Source: an uncultured Verrucomicrobia subdivision 3 bacterium
Lineage (GTDB): Bacteria; Verrucomicrobiota; Verrucomicrobiia; Limisphaerales; UBA11358
NCBI GenBank assembly: GCA_903889895.1
Contig: CAISYZ010000038.1
Span: 1 to 64,000 of the forward strand
Reading direction: 5' to 3'
Length of the DNA: 64,000 nt
Under the pieces are notes generated by a model that saw only the letters and a program-made list of their open reading frames with translations, was not told the origin of the DNA and searched no databases. Within the stretch, counting starts at the first letter, position 1, and every line of letters begins with the position of its first letter. A program made the position numbers and the translations under genes. Shown piece after piece: positions 8,454 to 16,671 of this stretch.

Positions 8454-8846
8454 ATGGAAAATTCGCAACTCGCGCAATACATCCCGGTTTTGTTTCTGCT
8501 CGCCGCCGCCGTTGGGTTCGCGGGCGGGACGCTGTTGATCTCTGTGCTGCTCGGCAAATACGCCAAGTCCAGCAAGGCCAAGGACGCCGCCTACGAATGC
8601 GGCAAAGACCCCATTGGCGAAGGTGGCGGGCGCTTCTCGGTGAAATTCTACCTCGTCGCGATGCTGTTCATCCTGTTCGATATCGAAGTAGTTTTTATGT
8701 ATCCGTGGGCCGTCGTCTATCGCGATTTGCTGGCCGAACACGCCACGCGCAACCTGGTGCTTGGCTCGATGATTTCGTTCCTCGGCATCCTCTTCGCCGG
8801 CTACATCTATGCGGTGAAGAAGAAAGCGTTCGATTGGAAGTCTTGA
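8454..8846 (+). CDS. nuoA: NADH-quinone oxidoreductase subunit A
   Basis: A small membrane subunit of complex I, about 130 residues from the start MENSQLAQYIPVLFLL. Three hydrophobic helices are visible, with the conserved loop AAYECGKDPIGEGGGRFSVK (the YECG motif) and FYLVAMLFILFDIEVVFMYPW. These are diagnostic of NuoA. The upstream ATG at 8427 is less likely because the family begins just before the first helix. The gene stands alone: no other nuo gene follows, and a terminator lies 36 nt downstream. Confidence 0.95.
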   Translation: MENSQLAQYIPVLFLLAAAVGFAGGTLLISVLLGKYAKSSKAKDAAYECGKDPIGEGGGRFSVKFYLVAMLFILFDIEVVFMYPWAVVYRDLLAEHATRNLVLGSMISFLGILFAGYIYAVKKKAFDWKS

Positions 8847-8881
8847 AACGCGCGCGGTCCATCACCTTGCGATAAATTTAA

Positions 8882-8920
8882 AAATACGGCGCAGGCTTAC
8901 GCTTGCGCCGTATTTGTTTT
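8882..8920. terminator. Bidirectional intrinsic terminator between nuoA and protein A
   Basis: aaatacggcgca (8882-8893) pairs with tgcgccgtattt (8904-8915) around a 10-nt loop, followed by gttttt on the plus strand. A-rich DNA before the stem gives a T-rich tail on the minus strand. It lies between convergent genes and can serve both. Confidence 0.85.
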
Positions 8921-8937
8921 TCTGCCGGTCCGGGAGT

Positions 8938-9555
8938 TCAGGTGCAAATGGCGCTCAGGGGTGCGCTCCACTCGCTCGTCTGGTTGGCGGCGGCCATGGC
9001 GCAGACGCGGAAGGTGTTCATGGAACCGGACACCAGGCCCGTCACCACCGTGTCATTCAGATCGGTGAACACCGCGACCTTGGTCCAGGTGCCGTCCGCA
9101 TTCTGCCGCTCCGCAATCACCGCCCACACATTGCCGGTGATGGTGAGCACCAAGCCCAGCTTGGTGGGCGCCACATTGGCGAGGCCGGTGAGAGTGACCG
9201 TGCCCACGGGCGCCGGTGACGGGCCGGCGGGATTGGTCAGGTGGTAGCCGGACGCCGTCAATATTTCCACGTTACCTTGGGCGATGCCGTCCACGCCATC
9301 CGCGCCCTCATCGAGCAGGTCGTTTAATTCACCGCGCACCGTATTTTTGTGCGCCCGATCCGTCGCGCTGCCGGTTGTGCTGATGCCCAGCGCCGTGTTG
9401 AACTCCGTCGCCTTGGCGGTGATTTTGCCGCCCAAGGCTGTCAGGCTGGTGAAGAATGCATTGCTGCTCAACCGGCCACCGATGCCCAACGCATACTCGC
9501 CGACATTTCCCTCCGGCATTTTGGAATGATCCCTTAATACGTGCTGTTGTTTCAT
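8938..9555 (-). CDS. Protein A: unknown protein with helical N-terminal half and Fn3-like C-terminal domain
   Basis: About 205 residues from the start MKQQHVLRDHSKMPEGNVG; the frame is open to 9612, but that extension looks like spacer. No signal peptide. Residues about 20-105 look helical and Ala-rich (NAFFTSLTALGGKITAKATE, ELNDLLDEGADGV). After a Pro-rich hinge (LTNPAGPSPAPVG), the last 90 residues look like a fibronectin type III-like beta sandwich (WAVIAERQNADGTWTKVAVF, NTFRVCAMAAANQTSEWSAP). The layout resembles the protein at 57011-57712, including the ending (aromatic-rich strand, W-S, short final strand). Both genes also have DNA with 21-nt periodicity upstream. Function unknown. Confidence 0.6.
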   Translation of the reverse strand: MKQQHVLRDHSKMPEGNVGEYALGIGGRLSSNAFFTSLTALGGKITAKATEFNTALGISTTGSATDRAHKNTVRGELNDLLDEGADGVDGIAQGNVEILTASGYHLTNPAGPSPAPVGTVTLTGLANVAPTKLGLVLTITGNVWAVIAERQNADGTWTKVAVFTDLNDTVVTGLVSGSMNTFRVCAMAAANQTSEWSAPLSAICT

Positions 9556-9612
9556 TTGATTATAGTTTTTGAATGTTCCGTCTTGTCTCCCACCGGCCCG
9601 GCTGGAACCCAA

Positions 9613-9862
9613 AACAACTGTTCCCGGAGTCTGGTCTGTGGTTGCCGGAAAAACAGCTTTGCCTTTGCCAACTTTGGCCCGAACGGAAAAGTATCGGCCG
9701 GGCTAAATTTGAAAATTAGTGATAATGAACCAACGCTGGGAATGGTCGTCAAAAATCAAACAAATTCCGGCTTTTGCCCACCGCGCCGGATTTCCCGCCC
9801 TGGCGACTCCCTCTGAAATATTTTTCCCCAAGCTCCCATCGGCTAGTTCCCATCTCCAAAAA
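9613..9862. other. Intergenic stretch with no recognised feature
   Basis: This lies between the 5' end of protein A and the 21-nt periodic block. Short ORFs in it have no recognisable composition or start signals. It presumably holds the protein A promoter (minus strand), but I cannot point to convincing -35/-10 elements. Confidence 0.4.
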
Positions 9863-9996
9863 CCTGTCTCATTTACAGGCGGTTGTGTCTCATTTATCGG
9901 CAGATTAGCCGTATTTCCTCATGGCGACCGCATTGGGATTGAGGTAAAAGTCGTTTTGATTGAAATCCAAGCCGCTCCGATTGAGGTAAAAGTGCC
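9863..9996. repeat. 21-nt periodic degenerate repeats upstream of protein A
   Basis: tctcattta starts at 9867 and again at 9888, and gattga at 9937, 9958 and 9979, every step being 21 nt. The 15-mer gattgaggtaaaagt is exact at 9937 and 9979 (42 nt apart). The intervening unit at about 9909 keeps only attt. Units are otherwise degenerate. Because 21 is a multiple of three, translation gives heptads (for example IEVKVVL then IEIQAAP), but there is no supported coding gene. The block is 5' of protein A, about 310 nt from its start. A similar block precedes protein B. Confidence 0.7.
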
Positions 9997-10023
9997 CTAG
10001 TCCGGGGACATAGCCTCGTCCCA

Positions 10024-10057
10024 CCAAAATCGCCACCGGCGGCGATGGCGATTTTGG
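10024..10057. terminator. Strong hairpin downstream of the cardiolipin-synthase-type gene
   Basis: ccaaaatcgcca (10024-10035) pairs perfectly with tggcgattttgg (10046-10057) around a 10-nt loop. It is 40 nt past the stop of the minus-strand gene at 10097. There is no T-tract on the minus side, so it may be a terminator aided by factors, or an RNA-stabilising hairpin. Confidence 0.55.
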
Positions 10058-10096
10058 ATTATTATTGATTCCCTTCGCTGCCAGCGTTCGTCCGGT

Positions 10097-11581
10097 TCAC
10101 AGCAGCGGCGAAAACAACCTGGCCGCCGCGTCGCGCAGTTTTTCCGGCAAGGGGCGTTCATCCGCCTCCGCCAAAGTGACCTCGCGCGCGGTGGCAATTT
10201 TTGTCAAAACCAGTTTCTCCATTTCCCGCGCAAAGCCGCGTCCGTAGCATTCCACGTTTAATTCAAAATTCAGCCGCAAGCTACGCGCGTCCCAGTTCGC
10301 CGAGCCGAGCAGCACCCAGTGGCCATCCACGATCATCAGCTTGGAGTGGTCAAACGGCGGCGGGGTGAGCCAGACATGGCAGCCGCGTTCCAGCACCTGC
10401 CACCACAAAGCGCGCGACGCCCAATGCACCACCGGCAGGTTGTTTTTGGCCGGCAATAAAATATCCACGCGCACCCCGCGCAGCGCGGCAAGGTTAAGCG
10501 CGGCAAGGTTAAGCGCGGAAATCAGCGCGGTGTCGGGCAAAAAATACGGCGTGATGATCTGCACCGAAGTCTGCGCCTCGGCCAGCGCGGCCAGCAGCGT
10601 CAGCCGCAGCTTGTCAAAATCCGCATCCGGCCCGTCCGTGATGACGCGGGCGATGACGCCGGCATCTGCTGAGGGGTTGGCTGACAGAAAACGGGTTTCC
10701 GAATCCACGAACCAGGTTTCGCCTTCGAGCATTTCGCCGGTGACAAACGCCCAGTCGTTGACAAACGCCTCCTGCAACTGCGTGACCACCGGGCCGGTGA
10801 CGCGGAACTGTAAATCCTGCACCGGATGCACCGGCCGTTCCGCGAGCAGGTTTCCCTGCCGGATGTTCATGCCGCCGGTGAAGGCGGTCAGGCCGTCCAC
10901 GACGAGCAGCTTGCGGTGGCTGCGCAGATTGATGGTTGCCACGCGCCACGGCGTTATGAGCGACGCCGGCAAAAATTTTGCGTGCGGAATTTTCGCCGCG
11001 CGCAGCCGGTAGGTGATGGGCGGCCAGGAATAACGGGTGCCGGCGGCGTCAATCAACACGCGCACCGCGACGCCACGCTGCCGAGCGCGTTCCAAGGCGG
11101 TGACGAATTTCCCGCCGGCGGCGTCGTTGTCAAAAATGTAGGTGCCGAGCGCCACGGATTTTTTGGCCGCGTCAATCGCGGCCAGCATCGCCGGAAACGC
11201 CGCATCGCCATTCACGAGCGGTTCCAGTTGGTTGCCGCTGGTGAGCGGGCGCGTCGTGACGCGATTAACAACGCGGGCGAGGTGCTGGAGATGCTCCGCA
11301 CCGGCTGGCTCGGGTTCGCCGAGATTTTCCGGCACCGGTCGGCCCAGGTTTTTGTGAACGGCAAGATGAATGGCACGGCGGCGGATGCGGTTGACGCCGA
11401 GCGCGAGGTAGAGCAGGGCACCGGCGGCGGGTAGCAGCCAAATCACGCCAATCCAGAGCGTCGCGGCGCGGGAATCGCGCTTGTGCAGCAGCGCGTGCGA
11501 CGAGGCCAGCGCGGCGGCCAACAAATCAAAGCCGGCCGCAAGGTGCGGCCAGAAGCGCGCCAGATGGTCAAGCCAGTGCAT
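10097..11581 (-). CDS. Cardiolipin synthase-type phospholipase D family protein
   Basis: 494 residues. Two hydrophobic N-terminal segments (FDLLAAALASSHALL and LWIGVIWLLPAAGALLYLAL) anchor it in the inner membrane. Two PLD domains follow, each with an HxKx4D motif: HRKLLVVD (about residue 227) and HSKLMIVD (about 425), the second followed by LGSANWDARSL. This is the arrangement of ClsA-type enzymes, which condense two phosphatidylglycerol molecules to cardiolipin and glycerol. A small in-frame duplication gives LNLAALNLAAL near residue 365 (10485-10520). Other PLD-family phosphatidyltransferases are possible. Confidence 0.88.
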   Translation of the reverse strand: MHWLDHLARFWPHLAAGFDLLAAALASSHALLHKRDSRAATLWIGVIWLLPAAGALLYLALGVNRIRRRAIHLAVHKNLGRPVPENLGEPEPAGAEHLQHLARVVNRVTTRPLTSGNQLEPLVNGDAAFPAMLAAIDAAKKSVALGTYIFDNDAAGGKFVTALERARQRGVAVRVLIDAAGTRYSWPPITYRLRAAKIPHAKFLPASLITPWRVATINLRSHRKLLVVDGLTAFTGGMNIRQGNLLAERPVHPVQDLQFRVTGPVVTQLQEAFVNDWAFVTGEMLEGETWFVDSETRFLSANPSADAGVIARVITDGPDADFDKLRLTLLAALAEAQTSVQIITPYFLPDTALISALNLAALNLAALRGVRVDILLPAKNNLPVVHWASRALWWQVLERGCHVWLTPPPFDHSKLMIVDGHWVLLGSANWDARSLRLNFELNVECYGRGFAREMEKLVLTKIATAREVTLAEADERPLPEKLRDAAARLFSPLL

Positions 11582-11694
11582 CGGCCGGAGAGCGTAAGTT
11601 CTTGCATCAAAGAAAGCAAATGTCAGTTGGCGCGGACAGGCGGCAAAACAGTTTTATAGCTGACCAGTGCCGGCCGGCTGGCTATCTTTCCGTC

Positions 11695-12678
11695 ATGCAA
11701 ATCCACCCCTTGAGTTTTCGCGCGGCTGTTTTATCAAGCCAAAGTTTCTTATGCGTGCTAGCGCTGGTATTGCTGAGCGGCTTGGTAGCAGTATCCGCAG
11801 CGTCGCCAGAAATTTTTCCGGCGGGCGTGAAGCGCGTGGTGTTTCTCGGCGACAGCATCACTTACGGCGGCGGTTATGTCTGCGATATCACTGCGTGGCT
11901 GCGCACGCGCGAGCCGGGGCGGCAATTCGAAATTATCAACGTCGGTCTGCCAAGCGAAACCGTGTCGGGCTTGTCCGAGCCGGAGCATTTGACGAGGTAT
12001 AAGTTTGCCCGGCCGGATCTACACGAGCGGTTGGAACGCGTGCTGGCGCAGACCAAGCCGGATCTCGTCATCGCATGCTATGGCATGAACGACGGGATTT
12101 ATCTGCCACTCGACGAGGCGCGGTTTCAGGCGTTCCGCGACGGCATCCAATGGCTGCACGCCGCCGTAGAAAAAGGCGGGGCAAAAATCATCCACGTCAC
12201 GCCCCCGGTGTTTGATGAATTGAAAGGCGGACATCCTGGCTATGGCGCGGTGCTGGATAAATATTCCGATTGGCTCGTGACGCAGCGCGCCGCTGGCTGG
12301 CAGGTGATTGATTTGCACACGCCCATGAAACAGGCGCTGACCGCCGCGCGGGAAAAGGATTCGGCATTTGCATTTGCCAAGGACGGCATTCATCCGGGGG
12401 AGAGCGGCCACTGGCTGATGGCCAGAACCATCCTGACGAACTTGGGCGCGACCGATGTGGCGGATGCCGCCACCGACTTGTCGATGCTGGCGCGCTGGCG
12501 ACATGGCCCGGAAATCCTTCAACTGATTCGCCAGCAACAGGCGGTGATGAAAGACGCGTGGCTCACGGCCACCGGCCATAAACGGCCGATGCGCCCCGGG
12601 CTGCCGCTCGCGGAGGCGCAGGCCAAAGCCGGTGAACTAGAAAAACAGATCAAGCCACTGCTGGATGACAAACAATAA
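11695..12678 (+). CDS. Secreted SGNH/GDSL hydrolase (likely carbohydrate esterase)
   Basis: About 327 residues from the ATG at 11695, which opens a signal peptide (VLALVLLSGLVAVSAAS). SGNH blocks are clear: the nucleophile Ser in VVFLGDSITYGGG, Asn in CYGMND, and the Asp/His pair in KDGIHPGESGHW. Such enzymes remove acetyl or other acyl groups from polysaccharides. Its stop overlaps the first possible start of the next gene, and the district is full of pectinases, so a pectin esterase role is likely but inferred. The upstream extension to 11602 is not supported by composition. Confidence 0.82.
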   Translation: MQIHPLSFRAAVLSSQSFLCVLALVLLSGLVAVSAASPEIFPAGVKRVVFLGDSITYGGGYVCDITAWLRTREPGRQFEIINVGLPSETVSGLSEPEHLTRYKFARPDLHERLERVLAQTKPDLVIACYGMNDGIYLPLDEARFQAFRDGIQWLHAAVEKGGAKIIHVTPPVFDELKGGHPGYGAVLDKYSDWLVTQRAAGWQVIDLHTPMKQALTAAREKDSAFAFAKDGIHPGESGHWLMARTILTNLGATDVADAATDLSMLARWRHGPEILQLIRQQQAVMKDAWLTATGHKRPMRPGLPLAEAQAKAGELEKQIKPLLDDKQ

Positions 12679-12709
12679 GCCAGGCATGGTTCAAGCGTGT
12701 ATCAATAAC

Positions 12710-15700
12710 ATGAAGACCAATTATTTTGTCCCGGTCATCATTGCGCTTTCATTTTTGCTGCTGCCGACGGCTGGTCGGGCAGAAGTTTTTTTAACGAACA
12801 ACATTGACCGTCCGCTGCGCTATACACCCATTGACGGGGATTTTGTCATCACCAACGGCGCGGAATTTTTCAACCGGCCACTCTACGGCGGCAGCAGCCC
12901 GTTTCGCGTGGATGCCGGGGACGTGCCGGAATTCTCGCTCTATCTGCCGGGACGCGGCGGCAACCTGCGGCTTGGATTTTGCGCGGGCGGAAAATTTCTC
13001 TGGCTGCAAGCGGCGCAGGAAGTCGTCGCGCGCTATCGTCCGGGCAAAATGATTTATGAAATCCGGGACCCCTTGCTAGGTGTCGGCATGCTGCGCCTAG
13101 AAGCCATCGCGCCGCGCACGGCGGAAGGCTTGATTGTCCGCGCGGAAATGACCGGCGGCGATAAACCGGTGGAGCTGCTCTTTGCCTTCGGCGGCGTGAA
13201 CGGCATGAAAGGCCGGCGCGACGGTGACATCGGCTGCGAAGCCGAGCCGGTGTCAAAGTTCTTTCAACTCCAGCCGGAACAATGCGCAGGCAACCAGTTT
13301 GTGCTTTCCAAAAATGCCTTTGCCGTGCGTGGCAAGCCCGGTGTGATCGGCGGAAGCTTTTCGGGTGAAGCCAGTCTGTCCGTCGCCGACGCAGCTAATT
13401 GGAGTAGTGCGGAAAAAATATTTGCCACGCAGATGAAAAATGCGGTTCAGCCCCTTGTCATCGGTCGCATCGCGCTACCGGTGAATGATCCCAACTTTAT
13501 CGGCCTGCAACACCTCTCGGCGGCGGGCGATGCCGGTGAAGTGCTGGAAGTTTATCGCGAAGTTGCGGCGCAAGCTGGCCGGACGAACGCTTCAAAAAAG
13601 ATTTCGGCGTGGCGCGCGGAACAGTTGCCGCAGATTTTTTCAGCCGAAGACAAAGAGTGCCGCGCGTTGGCCGGGCGCGTGCGGGTCGAGACGCCCGACC
13701 CATTCGTCAACGCTGCCGCCGGCGCGCTTAACGTTGCGGCGGATGCTGTTTGGGACGACCGGCAGGAATCATTTTTGCATGGTGGCGTCGCGTGGCGCGT
13801 GCGTTTGCTGGGCTGGCGCGCCGGTTACGCGGGCGACGAACTGGGCTGGCATGACCGCACGGCGGAACACTTCGCCGGTTTTGCGGATCAGCAAAACACG
13901 GAGCCGGTTCCGGCTGCCATTGCCCCCGCCGACGCAAAAGCAAATCTGGCACGAAACGAGGCGTCGCTCCATTCCAACGGCGATTTGACGCAGTCGCATT
14001 ACGATATGAACTTGGTCGGTGTGGATGTTTTTTTCCGGCATTTGCTCTGGACGGGCGACCTGGCTTACGCCAAGAAAATGTGGCCAGTGATCGAGCGGCA
14101 TCTCGCGTGGGAACGGCGGCTGTTCCGCCGCGAATTCGGCGCGGAAAAGCTGCCACTCTATGAGGCGTATTGTTGCATTTGGGCGAGCGACGATTTGGCT
14201 TACAACGGCGGCGGCGCGACCCATTCCTCAGCCTACAATTATTATCACAACCGCATGGCGGCGCGCGTGGCGAAACTCATCGGTCAGGATCCGACGCCTT
14301 ACGAGCGCGAGGCGGATTTGATTTTGCAGGGCATGAAAACAAATCTCTGGCTCGCCGACTGTGGCTGGTTCGCCGAATGGAAAGATTTGCTTGGCTTGCA
14401 ACTGGTTCATCCCAACGCGGCGGCATGGACATTTTATCACACGGTGGATTCCGAAGTGCCGACGCCGCTGGAAGCCTGGCAGATGACGCGCTTTGTGGAC
14501 ACGCAACTGGCGCACATTCCCATGCGCGGTCCCGGCGTGCCGGCGGGAAACTTCACACTGCCGACAACGAGCTGGATGCCTTACACCTGGTCGCTGAACA
14601 ACGTCGTGATGGCCGAGACGATGCACACGGCGCTGGGCTACTGGCAGGCCGGCCGGCCGGAGGGTGCGTTTCCGCTGTTTAAAGGCGCGCTGCTGGATTC
14701 GATGTATCTCGGCCTGTGTCCCGGCAATGTCGGCATGTGCACGTTTTTCGACGCGAATCGCCACGAGTCGCAGCGGGACTTTGGTGACGGTTCCGGCGCG
14801 ACCTCGCGGGCGCTGGTCGAGGGCTTGTTCGGGATTAAACCGGATTTGCTGACAGGAGAAGTAAAAATCCGCCCCGGATTTCCTGCGGAATGGACTTATG
14901 CGAACATCCGGCATCCAGATTTCAATTTCAGTTTTCACCGCGACGGCTTGCGCGAAAATTATATTTTCGAAAACAAATTTAAACAGCCGGTAAAATTACA
15001 ACTGCAAATCCCCGCGCTTGTTGACGACATTGCCAGTGTGACGGTCAACGGGAAGCCGGCGAAATGGAAATTATTGGACGACTCGGTTGGCGAACCGCGT
15101 GTGGAAATTGAAAGCGAATCCAGCCAAACACAAAATGTGGTCGTTGAATGGCAGGGGCGCGTGCTGGCGACACGGCTGCAATCAAATCTCGCCAGCGTGT
15201 CTGTCGGCAGCAATTTGGCTGCGCAGTTTGGCGTGATTGAAGTTGCCGAGGTCAAAGATCCACAGGGCACGTTGAGCGGAGTTTCTGTTGGTGAACATGG
15301 TTTTACCGCCAAAGCGGCCGGTAAGCCTGGGGCGCATACGGTTTTTGCGCGACTGCGGCAGGGTGCGATGTCTTGGTGGCAGCCAGTAACATTTGAAATT
15401 CTCGCGGCGCAGGAACCGATGTTTTTGACGGACTGGACGAAACCGGTTGCGGGAACGCTGGAAACGCTTGATTTAACTTCGCAGTTCAATGAACGCGTGA
15501 CGCAGATTTTCAAGAATGAATACCGCGCACCACGTTCACCGTTCTGCTCGCTGGCCACGCCGAAGCAGGGCATCGGCAGTTGGTGCCATCCTCAGACAAC
15601 CTTTTTGGTGGACGATTCGGGTTTGCGATCTACGGCGGCAAAGTCCGGTGGAAAAATATTCCTGCCCAATGGCGTGCCGCTAGCTACGCCGAGTGTGCCG

Positions 15701-16171
15701 TGCGCAAAAAATATTGCTTTTGTTACGCAGTGGGAAAATTATCCGCGCGAAATTTCCGTGCCGCTCACAGGAAGGTCCGCGCATGCCTATTTGCTGATGG
15801 CTGGTTCCACCGGCGCGATGCAGAGCCGTTTTGCCAACGGCGAAGTCGTCGTTACTTATGCCGACGGTTCGAGCGCGCGGCTGGCGCTGGAAAATCCGAC
15901 GACGTGGTGGCCGATTGACCAGGATTACTACATTGACGACTTTGCGTTTGCTTGGCCCGCGCCACTGCCGGTGCGTGTGGATTTGAAGACGGGAAAAATT
16001 CGCGTGCTAAAAATTGAAGAGTTCAAAGGCAAAGGCCGCGAAGTCCCCGGCGGTGCTGCGACGGTGCTGGATTTGCCGCTTGATCCGGACAAGGAGTTGA
16101 AGTCGCTGACCGTGCGAGCCATCGCCAATGAGGTGGTCATTGGCTTGATGAGCGTGACATTGCAAAGATAA
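12710..16171 (+). CDS. Large secreted DUF4450-type protein, probable glycoside hydrolase-like
   Basis: 1153 residues from the preferred start MKTNYFVPVIIALSFLLLP, which opens a signal peptide ending GRAEV. The N-terminal region carries the pattern RPLRYTPIDGDFVITNG, FNRPLYGGSSPFRVDAGD and FSLYLPGRGGNLRL, which I recognise as DUF4450-like, known mainly from polysaccharide-utilisation loci. The middle (about residues 330-730) looks like an alpha/alpha barrel: YAKKMWPVIERHLAWERR, ASDDLAYNGGGATHSSAYNY, LPTTSWMPYTWSLNNVVMAE. Beta-rich domains fill the C-terminal third. Catalytic residues cannot be named with confidence. It follows the SGNH esterase closely (same strand, overlap if the first ATG at 12665 is used), so the two probably act on the same glycan. 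Confidence 0.7.
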   Translation: MKTNYFVPVIIALSFLLLPTAGRAEVFLTNNIDRPLRYTPIDGDFVITNGAEFFNRPLYGGSSPFRVDAGDVPEFSLYLPGRGGNLRLGFCAGGKFLWLQAAQEVVARYRPGKMIYEIRDPLLGVGMLRLEAIAPRTAEGLIVRAEMTGGDKPVELLFAFGGVNGMKGRRDGDIGCEAEPVSKFFQLQPEQCAGNQFVLSKNAFAVRGKPGVIGGSFSGEASLSVADAANWSSAEKIFATQMKNAVQPLVIGRIALPVNDPNFIGLQHLSAAGDAGEVLEVYREVAAQAGRTNASKKISAWRAEQLPQIFSAEDKECRALAGRVRVETPDPFVNAAAGALNVAADAVWDDRQESFLHGGVAWRVRLLGWRAGYAGDELGWHDRTAEHFAGFADQQNTEPVPAAIAPADAKANLARNEASLHSNGDLTQSHYDMNLVGVDVFFRHLLWTGDLAYAKKMWPVIERHLAWERRLFRREFGAEKLPLYEAYCCIWASDDLAYNGGGATHSSAYNYYHNRMAARVAKLIGQDPTPYEREADLILQGMKTNLWLADCGWFAEWKDLLGLQLVHPNAAAWTFYHTVDSEVPTPLEAWQMTRFVDTQLAHIPMRGPGVPAGNFTLPTTSWMPYTWSLNNVVMAETMHTALGYWQAGRPEGAFPLFKGALLDSMYLGLCPGNVGMCTFFDANRHESQRDFGDGSGATSRALVEGLFGIKPDLLTGEVKIRPGFPAEWTYANIRHPDFNFSFHRDGLRENYIFENKFKQPVKLQLQIPALVDDIASVTVNGKPAKWKLLDDSVGEPRVEIESESSQTQNVVVEWQGRVLATRLQSNLASVSVGSNLAAQFGVIEVAEVKDPQGTLSGVSVGEHGFTAKAAGKPGAHTVFARLRQGAMSWWQPVTFEILAAQEPMFLTDWTKPVAGTLETLDLTSQFNERVTQIFKNEYRAPRSPFCSLATPKQGIGSWCHPQTTFLVDDSGLRSTAAKSGGKIFLPNGVPLATPSVPCAKNIAFVTQWENYPREISVPLTGRSAHAYLLMAGSTGAMQSRFANGEVVVTYADGSSARLALENPTTWWPIDQDYYIDDFAFAWPAPLPVRVDLKTGKIRVLKIEEFKGKGREVPGGAATVLDLPLDPDKELKSLTVRAIANEVVIGLMSVTLQR

Positions 16172-16191
16172 AATTCAGCAAGCGAAATTGC

Positions 16192-16635
16192 ATGCCATCA
16201 ACACGCGAGCAGATAAAAGCTGCCCTGGCAGAAGTGCGGGCCATATACGCGGAATTGGCCGTCCGCCCGGTCGAGCGCAGTTGCGTGGCGCGGACCGAGT
16301 GTTGCCAGTTTCGGCTAACGGGACTGACGCCGCAACTGACCAAGGGCGAGGCGCTGCTTGCGGCCAAGGCATTTCGCGCGACTGGCCGAAAATCTTTGCC
16401 TGAATTGGCGGATGGCATCTGTCCGTTGCTGAAGCGTGAGATCGGCCGCTGTCTTATTTACGCGGATAGACCGTTTGGCTGCCGCACGCATTTTTGTGCC
16501 GCTGCCGGCGGACCCTATGCACGGCGGGAAGTTCTGGATTTGATACGCAGGCTGGAAGAGGTGGACCGCCGGTTGGGTGGCGATGGTCCGCACACCATTC
16601 AGGCTGCCGTGGCGAACATGCTGGAGGAAATGTAA
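16192..16635 (+). CDS. YkgJ-type cysteine-cluster protein
   Basis: 147 residues. The Cys pattern CVARTECCQF, then GICPLL, then GRCLIYADRPFGCRTHFC matches the YkgJ (CxxCxxCC) family of putative metal or Fe-S binding proteins of unknown role. The usual first motif is altered here (C-x5-CC). No signal peptide or membrane helix. It starts 20 nt after the DUF4450-type gene and converges on the regulator at 16672. Confidence 0.75.
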   Translation: MPSTREQIKAALAEVRAIYAELAVRPVERSCVARTECCQFRLTGLTPQLTKGEALLAAKAFRATGRKSLPELADGICPLLKREIGRCLIYADRPFGCRTHFCAAAGGPYARREVLDLIRRLEEVDRRLGGDGPHTIQAAVANMLEEM

Positions 16636-16671
16636 AATTTATCTTGGTTTGGTTCTCTGGCCGCCACCGGA

